In this document: piece by piece, positions 27,337-38,682 of the stretch
Layout of the letters: every line of letters starts with the position of its first letter
How positions within the stretch are numbered: the stretch's first letter is position 1
NCBI GenBank assembly: GCA_000469685.2
Contig: LS997567.1
Span: forward strand, 1,336,302-1,400,301
Source: Haemonchus contortus
Taxonomy: Eukaryota > Nematoda > Chromadorea > Rhabditida > Trichostrongylidae
DNA length: 64,000 nt
Direction of reading: 5' to 3'
Program-made: the position numbers and the translations under genes
Notes under the pieces: model-generated
The model's input: only the letters and a program-made list of their open reading frames with translations
Told to the model about the DNA's origin: nothing
Database searches by the model: none

Positions 27337-29815
27337 TCTAAAATTTTCCGATTGCATCATACAAACAAGACAAGGCAATAAAGGGGTAGAAATGAGAAGA
27401 AACTGAACAAGAAAATTGCCAGCTACGAATACTACAGGAAATTACAAAAGGGAAATGCCAAAGAACGAAAATGAACGAACATCAACTATCCGACTACGCT
27501 GCGCAACAACGAGAGAGCAGATGGCAGCACTGAGAACCGAAGTGCTTTCCTCGTTCGTATCTGATCTACAATAATCAAAAAGATAGTCATTACTGTTTCA
27601 CAGTCATAGTCGTTACTTATCCGATATTCTATTACGAGGTACAAAAAGAAGGAACGAAAAGTGTAGGAACCGAAAGGTTCCATCTTGTTTACAGTAAGAG
27701 TGAAGAAGAGCAGAACTTGTAAAGTAGTAGAAGAGATGGTCAAAAAAAAACTGACAAGAAGGTGAATAAGACAAATCAGTCGCAGAAGACATAATAGAAG
27801 GCAATGAGGGCATGGCACGAAACGTCCACGATAAAGTACTGTAGGTAGCGTAGCTCAAGGGCAAATCACAGCGCTCGAAGAGTACTTATCAAGTAGGGTA
27901 TCGCAATCATTACTCTAACTAGTTCGTTGTTTTAGTAACAGTTGTGCATCGAGGCATATGATGGATGGAGCCTCGCGCCGGACCTCGCTTGGTTGGCTGA
28001 CCCCTGCCACGATCAATGGCATGGTATGGACGCGGGTCACTGAGCCCCGCCCCCATCCCATATGCCTATCGAGGATCGCTCGACCGTACCCAGGGAATTC
28101 TAGCGCTGGTTGGTTACGGGGTCGATGTTGGCCGAGGGACAGAAGGGGAGTGTGTTGAGGATGCTTTCTCCTCCGACGCGCTGTCGTCTTCACAATGATA
28201 TGCGTCGCGTCTGCGGTATTTACATTTCCTCTTTCCACATTTTAATGACAGCCGATCGCTGAAAGTCTAAACTATAACCTGATCAGCCAGACCAGCTATT
28301 GATAACCATGCGACGAGCATCAACGAGCGTCTAAATGTGAAGAATTACCCAGCTGTGCGCTGCACTCAAAAGCATGTGCAGGAAATGGACGGCGTGCAAG
28401 CTGACGGCCCTTTTGTTTGGCTCGAGCGTGACCCCACGTTGTGCTATTATCGGTACGTGGCAAATGGCCTGCGCAACGAAGAAATGACCCTTCAGAAAGC
28501 AATCATTTCCCACAACTCAGCGATAGGCCGTAACCAGCTCTTCATTTACATGTGAGCTTATTCCCAACAAAAATCTCGTTAAAAACTCATCGATCACTGG
28601 TTTTATTGTGAGTACTATGTGCTGCGATCGTGATCGAATCGAGGGATGAGGGTCTAGCTTTGTTGCCCCGCTTAACAAACAATACGTCGATAAAGAGGCG
28701 AATCCGGGTAAATATGACGGCACATGGATCGGGTCTAAGCATGAATCGGACCGTCTGTGTCCGTGTTGACTCTAAACACTTGTGGCGCTCCCGTACTCAT
28801 TAAGGATTCCCCGATATTCCATCGTTCACGTGACCTTTGATATCCATGAAGGACAGGCACGATACCCGAGATTTCTCTTGTACTCAGAAATAGGATGGGT
28901 ATGGTTATTGTAGTATACAGGTTCCGTTGGATGTTTCAATAACGGCTTCCCTAGAAAACCGAATTCATCGCGCAACCACATATCATTTTTGTTGACAAAA
29001 TACTGGTAAAGATAGACGAGAAGAAGAATCTACAAAGTCATCACTCACACTAATGGAACGAACAGCTGAGAAGCAGCTATGACCTGTCGGTTATGCTTAA
29101 GCGACGGTAAGCCAGGACTCCAGGGCGTCGCCGTATCAAACCATCATCGACAATTGAAGCCACCTTTAGCGTTTAAAAAAATTGTATTCACAGCTGTCCT
29201 GGCGACCGACATCAAGTTCGACATCAATGAGTTTCAGGAAAAAATCAAGAAAAATTAGGAAATCTTCCGATTTTGCAGAAAGCTATTAATACTCTCAAAG
29301 TAGAGCCTTTAATTGGCCTACGCAGAACGTGACCAAAAGGGTCGTGGGCACAAAGAACAAGCTTACCAAAGCCATGACTTTCTTCTGAGTTAACCATATT
29401 CCAAGAAAGTAACGAGTAAGATGATGGGAGACGTCAGGTCCTCCGAGATCGCTTATTACGGCCGCTTAACCACCTCGACTGATATGACCTGATACTGAAT
29501 CAAGGAGCACCACCCTATGAGGTTTCCTCCATGTAAACTTGGACCTGATGATGGTTAGGAAGCTCTTATTGCTGACAGAGGAGAAACACTTCCAGTATAA
29601 AGTTTAGAACGACGGAGATGAAGCGGTTTTACTTGTTATTTGTCATGTAGCACACAAAACTAAATGATCACCGTTGAAGCAGGAGATTTCGGTACTCCGA
29701 GCCTTAATCAAAAAAAAAACAAACAACAAAAGTTAGCTCAAAATTGATAGTACGAGTATGAAATAATGCGATGGTGAGGCTGGATCTTTTGGAAACGCGC
29801 TTTCATTGTGTGCTC
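27337..29815. other. Upstream region of the innexin; no supported gene
   Basis: It likely includes the innexin promoter. A locally GC-rich stretch at 27960-28160 is open on both strands but has no recognisable product. A minus ORF at 27486-27818 is Leu/Ser-rich and hydrophobic, without a family match. Confidence 0.4.
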
Positions 29816-30112
29816 GACACTCGAGTAACCGAGCTGGATCAAAGGAACAAATACAGCATACACTTGTGTTGACATTCAACTTTTATTGATTCAATATTTC
29901 TGTGAAGCATGAAGAATGACGCTACTTGCTACTGCAACTATATTACATATTTATTAGCATTAATTTACAATTAATTATTTATATATCCTCACTTAATACA
30001 AACTTGTAAACATATAAACATCATATCTGGTTTGCCGGGAGATTAGAAGCATTGAATAGTTCATCTATAAGCCGATGCTGAAGTCAACGTCCATCTAAGG
30101 GGAGTCGCATGC

Positions 30113-31228
30113 CTAGAACGATTCCAGTAAGGTATTTATCGTTGCCAGGAGCTTCACTGGCACTTGTGGGGATTCAGTGAGAATGAAAACTTCTCCTTCA
30201 CCGGATTTATCGATTTTTTCGAACGCTTTATGAAATTTGAAGCATTTCACACTTCTGGAGTTGTGTACATTGACAAAAACACAGCCATGATGGAAGTGTT
30301 GCAGTGATTTCGAAGAGGTCAAGAAGAGTAGGTAAGAAAGCTGTAAATTTGTTGGTAATCATCACAAATGATCCCCTTTTCCTGACTAGTAAATACATAT
30401 GCATAGTCTGAACATATCATGTCACAGAAAATCGTGAAAAGATTGGAATGTTTCAATTGATCCCATCCCCCACATGCAAAGGAAACAGTTGGAAGTGCTT
30501 GGAAAATTCAGAGTCCTTTTTTGGTATTGTTGTCAATTGTTTGTGGTTACTGTACTGTAAACACAACTCTAACTGAACTAGAAAGCATGGAACTTTGGCA
30601 GTCAGTGTGTTCCACAGACATTTCTATGTGAAGAGGAAATTCGTAGGGGAAGGGGGGGGGGGGCGAATTCGTCATCAACAGAGCGGATAAAGTAGCCTTT
30701 CTTCCCAGTAAGGTCTTAACTTGTAATCTTTGCCCCTGTCTGATATATATGTAGTTTTAGCAACACATTCACTACTGTTTCTAAAATAGTTACCATTTAT
30801 TTGATGTAGAATTCATGACAAATGTGCAGAGGTGTTTGCTTAAAGCTATAACTAGCTCGATATGGGAAAAACTATGTGGAAGTTTACACAATACCTTGTG
30901 TGACATCAGCACTGAGAGCGACGTTCACATCAAACGACTCGAAGTAATGTAACCCTTAGCAGTCCCAATCTGCTTGATCAAGGGCAATTTATTGAAGGCG
31001 TTGTACTGTCCAGCTGTTATTTCCCTCAAAACGTCGCCCTCGCTAAGGTTGAAAATTCTTTTTTGTCGAGTATAAACCCCACAACTTGGGATGCGTACAA
31101 GACGGAGACATCGTTTCGGTGGAAGGCTAATTCGCTTTGGGCTGATTTCGTGGATTCTTTACCGAATCTTGGGTCTGATTCCTGGCTAATGGGTAGTTCA
31201 ACCCCTCTTGAAACTCATTGCCTTCAAT
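30113..31228 (-). CDS. Coding-like exons of an unidentified gene (copy 1)
   Basis: Three minus-strand stretches look coding. 31163-31228: acceptor TACTCAAG, donor GTAAAG, 22 codons, IEGNEFQEGLNYPLARNQ at the start. 30925-31042: acceptor CAACCTTAG, containing EGDVLREITAGQYNAFNK, followed by a stop or a GTGAAC donor. 30113 to about 30322: an open frame ending LLATINTLLESF and a stop, with VKCFKFHKAFEKIDKSGEGE inside. An AATAAA on the minus strand at about 29880 would serve as a 3' signal. The phase from the first to the second exon does not match, so the model is incomplete. No family is recognised. Confidence 0.33.
30652..30663 (+). repeat. Poly-G tract (12 G)
   Basis: An uninterrupted run of 12 G. 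The duplicate at about 44260-44270 has only short interrupted G runs at the same place. Confidence 0.9.
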
Positions 31229-33596
31229 CTTGAGTAGTAAAAAGAGGTTAATCCATTTTTTTCTTTTCAAAAGACCTATTACTTATCAAGGCGAACAACT
31301 GAGGCATAATAGCGAATTGGTAAAGTTGTCGTAGGTCTCCGAAAAATGATTATTGTGCAAATTATTAGCTTTTGGGAGGTTCGGACGATCAGGATTGAGT
31401 GGGCGACACCTGCGTTTTATTGAGATGGTGTTTCCTCCCATACTCGTTGGGTTACTGCTGAGCACTGGAATTAGGAAGTGGGTATCGGAAAACTGGTCAG
31501 GAAATGTACGCTTGGAATGATGCAGAGATGGGAACCCGTTGAGATTTGTTCCGTTGTTTTTCCGGAAGTGAGACATCAGCTGAAGGGAACGACGAGGCGA
31601 AATCGGAAATATCTAAACATTACAGTTATAACTGGCTGTCCGTGCCAGCAACGAGTCCCACTCTTATCACAGGCGCTTAATATCAATTCGCTCAGATAAG
31701 TACATGAACAGGGATGGTCTATTGAAATCCGCTTTTTGTCAGAAGGTGGATGCTGCTCAATAAGAAAGGAATTTAGCAGCATTCTCAAAACCCTCAAAAG
31801 CCATTTCAAACAGTTAAGGGGTCGTATCATGAATGGCACTTATAGAACAAGACTTGCTAGGTTGTTTGAGGGTTATCCGTAGTAATATCGAGAGGCACCA
31901 GATTCGTGATCATTCTAGTTCAGGATAAAAGGAGAGAGGGTGAAGTCTTCGACGTCAACCAGCCCTGTTTTGAGACGCGCTCTAACATTCAAATTCCGTT
32001 CAGAAACGTGGTGGCGATCTAATGGCTGTGTGGCCTACACAATGATCTATCGATGGTCAACTGTTGATGTTCAGTGTTTTATCCTTCCAAACGATTCTGG
32101 CTCAAATTAATCACCCCAGAGAGAAGGAAGGCTTGTTTGGTCTGGGCGAGTATCGATCCCCCAGACCATGTGTGTGTGATACTGTGCCACTTTCCGCTAC
32201 CCTATCTTCGTCCTACCTCACTTATAGGTTTCAAAAACGCCGGTAACTTCATGAATGTTTCCCTACAAGTCAGGATCGACCTAGTCATCGGTTTTGATAA
32301 TGCAGCGATCACAGGCGCTGCCATAGCAGCTCCTTTCTGAGAAGGAGAAGAGGGGTTCACAAAAAATTAAGGTCCAAAAATGTTCTGTTCTAATGAAAAA
32401 ATTTCAGCTCATGTCGGACTACAACACTTTACTCGTAAGTGTTTATGATGGATTTGAGGATAAACAGCTCTTCGTAGCTTTTGCTGCGAAGCATTCGCTG
32501 CCGCTCCTCCAAAGCTCCTTGATATGCTCTTATAGTTTGGGTCGATTACGCAAATCAATTCCCATAGATCTGATGGGATCAAGGCGCTGCCTTGGCAGCT
32601 CCATCCCTTTATTCACAAATGGAAATGGGGGTGGCATAAAAAATGAAAGTTGACGATTTTTTTGAATAAATGTCAAAATCTCTGTTTCGGTCGGACTCGA
32701 GCAGCTCCCAGGAAGGCCTCCATGAAGGTCTTCAGGGAAATGAGCTTCTCGAAGGAGCACCATCCATATCAGCTTGACTTTGGTAGACGTCAGCTTTTTC
32801 CTCGGAACGGGAGAAACTATCACAGGAAAAAACTGGAACCGTAGCCTCTGAATGACCTCCCTGCTGAGGAGTAGGCATTCTTAATCTCAACTCTACGTTA
32901 GCAAAGCGATGAATCAAAAATGTGTTCTCAATTTAAAAAAAAGATTTAAGCATTCAGCACAGTTCCGTTGATCTGACGACTACTTTACGTAGGTCCCAGC
33001 TTACAGGAAAGCCTTTACAAATACCATGTGGTTAAACTTCTCGTAGGAGCGAAACTCACACTTTTACAAAACAGTAAAACACTGAATGTGCGATATCAGA
33101 GCAGATCAGCTTTAAGCCCAGTAAATTAGGTCTCAGTTTTAGAGGAGAGTAGAAGGAGAAAAGTGGAGAATCCTTCTGTGAATTAGAGGTTCTGCCCTCT
33201 ATTTACAAAAGGGTTCCAAACTTTTTCCTCAATCACATTTCTTACAGTAGCCGAAACTGTATGAAAGATGTCGGTAGGTCCAGCAGCTTGTTCAGTTGTT
33301 CAGAATCCCCATTTTCAAAAAGCAGTTAAAGGCGGGATAGTGGCTAAAGGAGCCCCTCACACAAGGATGGTCCATGGGTTAAACAGCTACGTATGCTTTC
33401 CATCTCATTCTTCGCAGTGTTGCGTTCTCCTAGAAAAGAAAAACTACATCTCTCTCGATCTTTCTCTTTCTTTTTCAAGATCATACACTAACTATCACGA
33501 CTCTTCAAAGCCACACCATATTGGGGTCCCAGACTCCCAATCGATGGATGTGCTCATATCGATCATCACGATGGGCATGGCCTGATAGCCGCACAA

Positions 33597-33876
33597 GGGA
33601 TGAGGGGGTGTGTTGCGATTCGTGCGATCCTGGGTGCGCGCGACAAATTGCGTGGCGAAATTCGGTGCGATTTGGATGACTGCAACGTTTATCATTGGGA
33701 CCCAAATTTGAAGTAAAGTAGGTCAGGAGGATTGTTCAACCCTACTAAAGTACTCTACTTCAAGTTTGTGCCCCAATGATAGACGCCAGAGTTGTTTGAA
33801 TCATCGCTAGTTTCGCCGCGCAATTTGCCGCGCGCACCCAGAATCGCACGAATCGCTCGTCCCCCGGGATGAGGGG
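33597..33876. repeat. CG-rich foldback element (MITE), copy 2
   Basis: Arms of about 110 bp run from GCGATTCGTGCGATCCTGGG through GCGCGCGACAAATTGCG to TTTATCATTGGGACCC, mirrored by GTGCCCCAATGATAGACGCC, GCGCAATTTGCCGCGCGCAC and GAATCGCACGAATCGC. It is inserted in an array subunit after GGGATGAGGG; the same word follows the right arm, consistent with a target duplication of 9-10 bp as in Mutator-like elements. Related in motif order to 4531-4772. Confidence 0.78.
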
Positions 33877-36800
33877 AAAGGTATGTAATGGACTGGAATG
33901 GTGCTGGAACAAACCAAATCCGGGTTTGGGTTCACACTCAAGTCGAGTTTTCGTACATGACCCAACATCTCAGTGAAGCAGTCGTGCTGTTCCTGTGAAC
34001 ATGCTCCCATGATGGAGATTACTACGATTGAATGAATTGCGAAGTTCTTCCAGTCTGAGCCCTGATCCAGTCAGCCTAGGGTCTCATATTGCTGCTGAAA
34101 TCGAACTGTAGTTGGTAGGTCCAACAGTTTGCTCAGCTGATTAGGATCCCCTTTCTAAGAACCAGTCCAGGCCAAGGCGGGAAAGAGGTTACAGGAGCCC
34201 ATCGTACAAAGATTGTCGACGGATCAAATAGCTAAGTAGGTTGAATAGGCTTTCCAACTTGATCTCCTCAGCGTTTTGCCCTCCTGCAGAAGTAAAATTA
34301 CTGTCTCTCAAGAACTTCCACTATCTAATCACGATTCTTCTAAAGTCACACCATATTGGGTTCCTAAACACAATCGATGGATGTGCTCATATCGATCATC
34401 ACGATGGGCATGGCCTGATAGCCGCACAAGGGATGAGGGCCTGCACCGGTTGCACCGGTTGCTCGGTCATCGGAGTATCTCGGTATCGATTGGACTCGAG
34501 CAGCTTACAGGAAAGCTTCCTGGATTTTCTGAAGGAATTCAACTTTTTGTAGGGGTACAATCTACACTTACCTTTGGCGAATTCGGTTCTCCCTTGGAAT
34601 ACAGGACTTATTATGAGGGGAACAGTAGCCATGTCTTTCAACTGAAAATTTAACAAAGCAATTAATCAAAAGTGACCTCTCAAGTTTTCAACATGAAAAG
34701 GGTTTGGAGGATGAAGGACAGTCGCACTGAACTGAGGAGTACTACGTAGAGGTGCCCAACACATTCATATACCAAAAGTGATAGTAATCTCAAAAACTTT
34801 TAATTACAAGTTTACATTTGATCGCGCCGATCAGCTCCTTTTGATCTCACGGAATCGAAGGTGCTGCCTTCGGTAGCTCCATTCCGTTAATTACAAAAGG
34901 AAATGAGGGACTGGCAAGTAAATGGTGATTAACAACTTTCTTCGAACTTCCAAAACTTTAGTATCGACTGGACTCGAGCAGCCACAGGAAGGCTTTTGTG
35001 GATGGGGTCGAGAGAATTGAGCTCAATTGAAGGGGCGCAATCAACACCAGGCTGGCTGGCGAATTTCAGCTTCTTTCCTGAAAGATAGAACCGCTATGAG
35101 GGAACTTGAAACCGTGGTCATTGCTTGGACAACTTTTTCTGAAGAACAAGCCTTCTACGTCTCAATTTTACATCGCAATTCATGGAATGTGTGGTCCCAT
35201 ATTTACAAGAACAACAGCACTATATAGCGAGGATCGGAGCTTTTTTGAGGGAGACAGAGATTGGAGTCTTTTGAGGCATCTGGCTGTTTTTCTTTAGTGG
35301 AAGAATCGGTTCGGAACTCATTCGATCGTAGTAAATCCCTAACAGGGCAGCATGTTCACTTAAATGGCACGATTGCTTCACAGAGATTTCCAGTCGTTTG
35401 TAAAAAACCGACTTTGGGGCGAACCCAAACTCGAACCTGATATTTCTGTCTACCATTCTGGTCCACCGATTAAGTTTCCTCGTGCATGACATCTCAGAAG
35501 CCCCGCCCACATTTTTGACGCACCTCCTGCACCAAACGCCCCTGAAGTTTAGATGTTCTCATCCATGTGGATCTGTTGACTGTGACTTGTGATACGAACT
35601 CCAGCAGCTTCAGTAAAAGGAAGATAGTTAGAGGAGTTCATGAACCATGAACATGAACGGGACGCAATCCTTCGAGTTAAGGTTCAGATTTACTGGTAAT
35701 GCTCAGAAGCTCTACTTCTTTTTATCAGAGGGAACAAATAAAATCAGAGCAGGGACTAGGGTAGGCCATCAAGAAACTGTGACAACTGTATTGGACAAGC
35801 GGGATTCCTACTCCTCTGGAGCATGGTAGGCTAAAAGCGCATAATAGTCAAACGAGTCTCCTACCAAAGGGATGGTCCGCGGATCAAATAGCTACGTAGG
35901 CTGAATAGACCTTTCACATGTATCAGAGCTTCCTCCTGCAGAAGGAAAATCATTTTCCTTAAGTACCTTGGGCTAACTATTCACGATTTCCAGCTCCTTA
36001 GGGCTACATCATGTTGGGTTCCTGGACATGCAATTGATTGACAGTGCTCATATTGATCGCTCGGACGCGCCATCATTCTGTAACCGCAATCGATTGTAGC
36101 GGCTGCACCGATTGCTCGGGAATCGGAGAAATTTGGTAGCAGTTGAACTTGAGCAGCTAACTGAAAACCTTTGTAACGTTTGAGAAGTTGAGCTCTTCAA
36201 ATAGCAACGATATATAATAGATTCGCCTGTCTTTGATAAACTTCAGATTTCCCTTGAAATAGTTAACCTAACATGAAGGAAACAGAGGGAGTCGCTACTG
36301 ATTGAACTTTACTGTAAGCAGGAGGCATGGATGGTCTCAAATTCACCATATCTCATCAAAATTTTCAGGAAAAAGCGATTGGAAGGGTCAAAGACAGCCC
36401 GTCGGTTTGTAAGTTACTTTATGGAGGCCTTCACCGTCATCTATCAAAAAGGATAGAATTCTCGAAATTCCTCATTCCAAGCCTTTATGGGCTCGAGCGA
36501 ATCATCGTCTAACAATAAGCTTCAATCCATTGGATGCTCTCATATCGATCGCTCCGATGCGCAATTACTCGATCCCGCACAAGGATGGCTGACTGATTGC
36601 AGCGATTGCACCATTTGCTCACATATAGGAATAACTTGGTTTCAGTAGGACTAGAGCAGCTTACTGTAAGTTTTCAGATGGATTTCTAGGAACTGAGCTC
36701 TTTAATGGGGCACAATCAACATTAGGCTGGCTTGGTAAATCTTCAGCTTCTCTCCTGAATTATTGAACCGACTATGAGGAAAATCGAGACCGTGGCCATT

Positions 36801-38190
36801 GATTGGACCCACTTCCTAGTGAATAGGCCATCTTTGTCTCATTTTTTCCGCATTTCATTTCAGGTACAGTACTTATAGGAGAAAAAAGGGATTTGAACGA
36901 GTTGAACAACTGAGGGGAATTCTTTTAATCAGATACCTACTATTTAAGAGTCCCCATCATAATCATATATCAAAAGTGATAGTAATCTCAAAACCGTCTC
37001 ATTACAAGTTTATATTTGACCGCACCGATTAGCTCCTTTTGATCTCATGGATTCGAAGCGCTATCATGGCCAGCTCCATCCCATTAATTAGAAATGAAAA
37101 AGGGGTTGGCGAAAAAGGTGGATTAGAAAGTTTCTAGGGAGATCACATACTTTTGGTATCGAATGGATTCCAGCAGCCTGCAGGAAAGCTTTTATGAATG
37201 TCTTCAGGGAAATGGGCTTTTCGAAGGGCACTATCAATAACAGCCTGACTTTGGTAGACTTCAGCTTTTTCCTTGGGACACTGGACCTATCATGAGGAAC
37301 GCCTCAGTCCGTAGCCTTTAAGTGACCACACTATTCAGAAACAGGCCTTCCTTGCCTCAATTCTCCGTTAGCAAAGCAATGAATCAAAAGTGTGGTCTCA
37401 TTCGAAAAAAAAACAAGGAGTGTGTACAACAAAGGAGAGCTCCAATGATCTGACGACTACTTTGTGGAGGTCCCAGCTTACAAGAAAGCATTTACGAAGG
37501 TTTTGTGGTTAAACTTCTCGAAGGAGCGAAATTCCCACCTTTACAAAATAGTAAAGCACTGAATATGCGATACCCAGAGCAGATCAGCCTTAAGCCCTGT
37601 ATATTAGGTCTCAGGTTCTGCCCTCTGATTTACTGAAGGGTTGACCACTTTCCCCTCTATAACATTTCCCACAGTAGCCGAACCTGTATGGAGGACTCAC
37701 TGGTTTTCGATATGCAAGGGACCGTGTGGTGCACGGAATCCAGGTCCACGTTTGGGTCCACCCTGGGGTCCAACTTTCGTGTATTACCAAACATCTCTGT
37801 GAAGCAGCCGTGCGGTTTCAGTGACATGCTGCCGTGACGGAGACTTACTACGATCGAATAAATCGGGAAGTTCTTCGCAAGTCTTGACACTACTCCATGG
37901 TCAACCTCAGGTGGGATATCGCTGCTGGAATCGAACTGTGGTTTGATAGGTCCAACAGTTTGTTCAGCTGTTCACCATCCCCATTTTAAGAAGCAGCTCA
38001 AGACGGGATAGTGGTTAAAGGAGCCTCTCATACAAGTATGGTCCATAGGTCAACAGCTACGTAGGCTTCCCTTCTCGTTCTTCACAGTGTTGCGTCCTCA
38101 TAGAAAAGAAAAACTACCCCTCTCTCTTTTTCTCAAAATCGTCCACTACCTAATCACGACTCTTCTAAAGCTACACCACATAGTGTCTTA

Positions 38191-38682
38191 CCAGGGAGGG
38201 GTAGTCAACTTATCTTGGAACTTTGAATTCAGACCCAGATAAATCGATAGAGTTTTGAATGCTGTTTATGAAAATGGAAATGAAAACTGCAAAATGGTTC
38301 TCCGTAAAAAGTTATGGGGGGCCCGAATTTTGCTCCGACAGTAGTATCAATTGTCTAAAGAAATGTCAGAAAACGTTTAAAGAGCCTTTGATAAAATGAA
38401 AAAACACTTTGCAAAAGTGTGGACAATGGCGGGAGGGACCCCTCATTTTACGCCCACGAAGCGAGACCACTACCACTAGGCCACGTGGGCGTTAGATATG
38501 CAAGCGATGAGTTCGCATTTCCAATTGATACTACTGTCGAGCAAAATTCGGGCCCCCATAACTTTTTAAGGAGAATCATTTTGCAGTTTTAATTTCCATT
38601 TTCGTAAACAGCATTCAAAACTCTATCGATTCATCTGGGTCTCCATTCAAAGTTCCAAGATAAGTAGACTACCCCTCCCTGG
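38191..38682. mobile_element. PIF/Harbinger-like MITE, 492 bp, TTA target duplication
   Basis: Terminal inverted repeats of about 165 bp start CCAGGGAGGGGTAGTC and end with its complement; they match at most positions. The flanking trinucleotide TTA is duplicated (38188-38190 and 38683-38685), typical of the PIF/Harbinger superfamily. It interrupts an array subunit exactly where other subunits read CCTAGACACACAATCGATGG. It has no coding capacity, so it is non-autonomous. The core holds a tRNA-like hairpin, listed separately. Confidence 0.82.
38424..38492 (-). other. tRNA-like segment inside the MITE
   Basis: On the minus strand CGCCCACG pairs with CGTGGGCG and encloses TGGCCTAGTGGTAGTGG, a good match to the pol III A box (TRGYNNARNNGG). 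Downstream GAGGGGTCCCTC resembles a T arm but is not a consensus B box. No complete cloverleaf or anticodon arm can be drawn, so this is a tRNA relic or mimic rather than a tRNA gene. Confidence 0.4.

Larger units (their letters stand above)
29816..32930. repeat. Segmental duplication, copy 1 (about 3.1 kb)
   Basis: It starts at CACTCGAGTAACCGAGCTGG and is matched nearly base for base, in direct orientation, by 43421-46500. Differences are scattered substitutions and small indels. The shared part includes an AT-rich leader, coding-like minus-strand exons, and a right portion that merges into the subunit array. The left junction here is with unique sequence (GTGTGCTCGA); the left junction of copy 2 is inside an array subunit. 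Confidence 0.9.

Noticed and set aside
27486..27818. Hydrophobic minus-strand ORF of 110 codons upstream of the innexin
   Set aside because: Leu/Ser-rich low-complexity product from a purine-rich strand; no membrane-protein family recognised.
31478..31699. A plus-strand ORF of about 60-73 codons present in both duplicates (also 45148-45330)
   Set aside because: Between copies about 7 of 11 substitutions change the amino acid, as expected for neutral drift, so shared openness reflects recent duplication.
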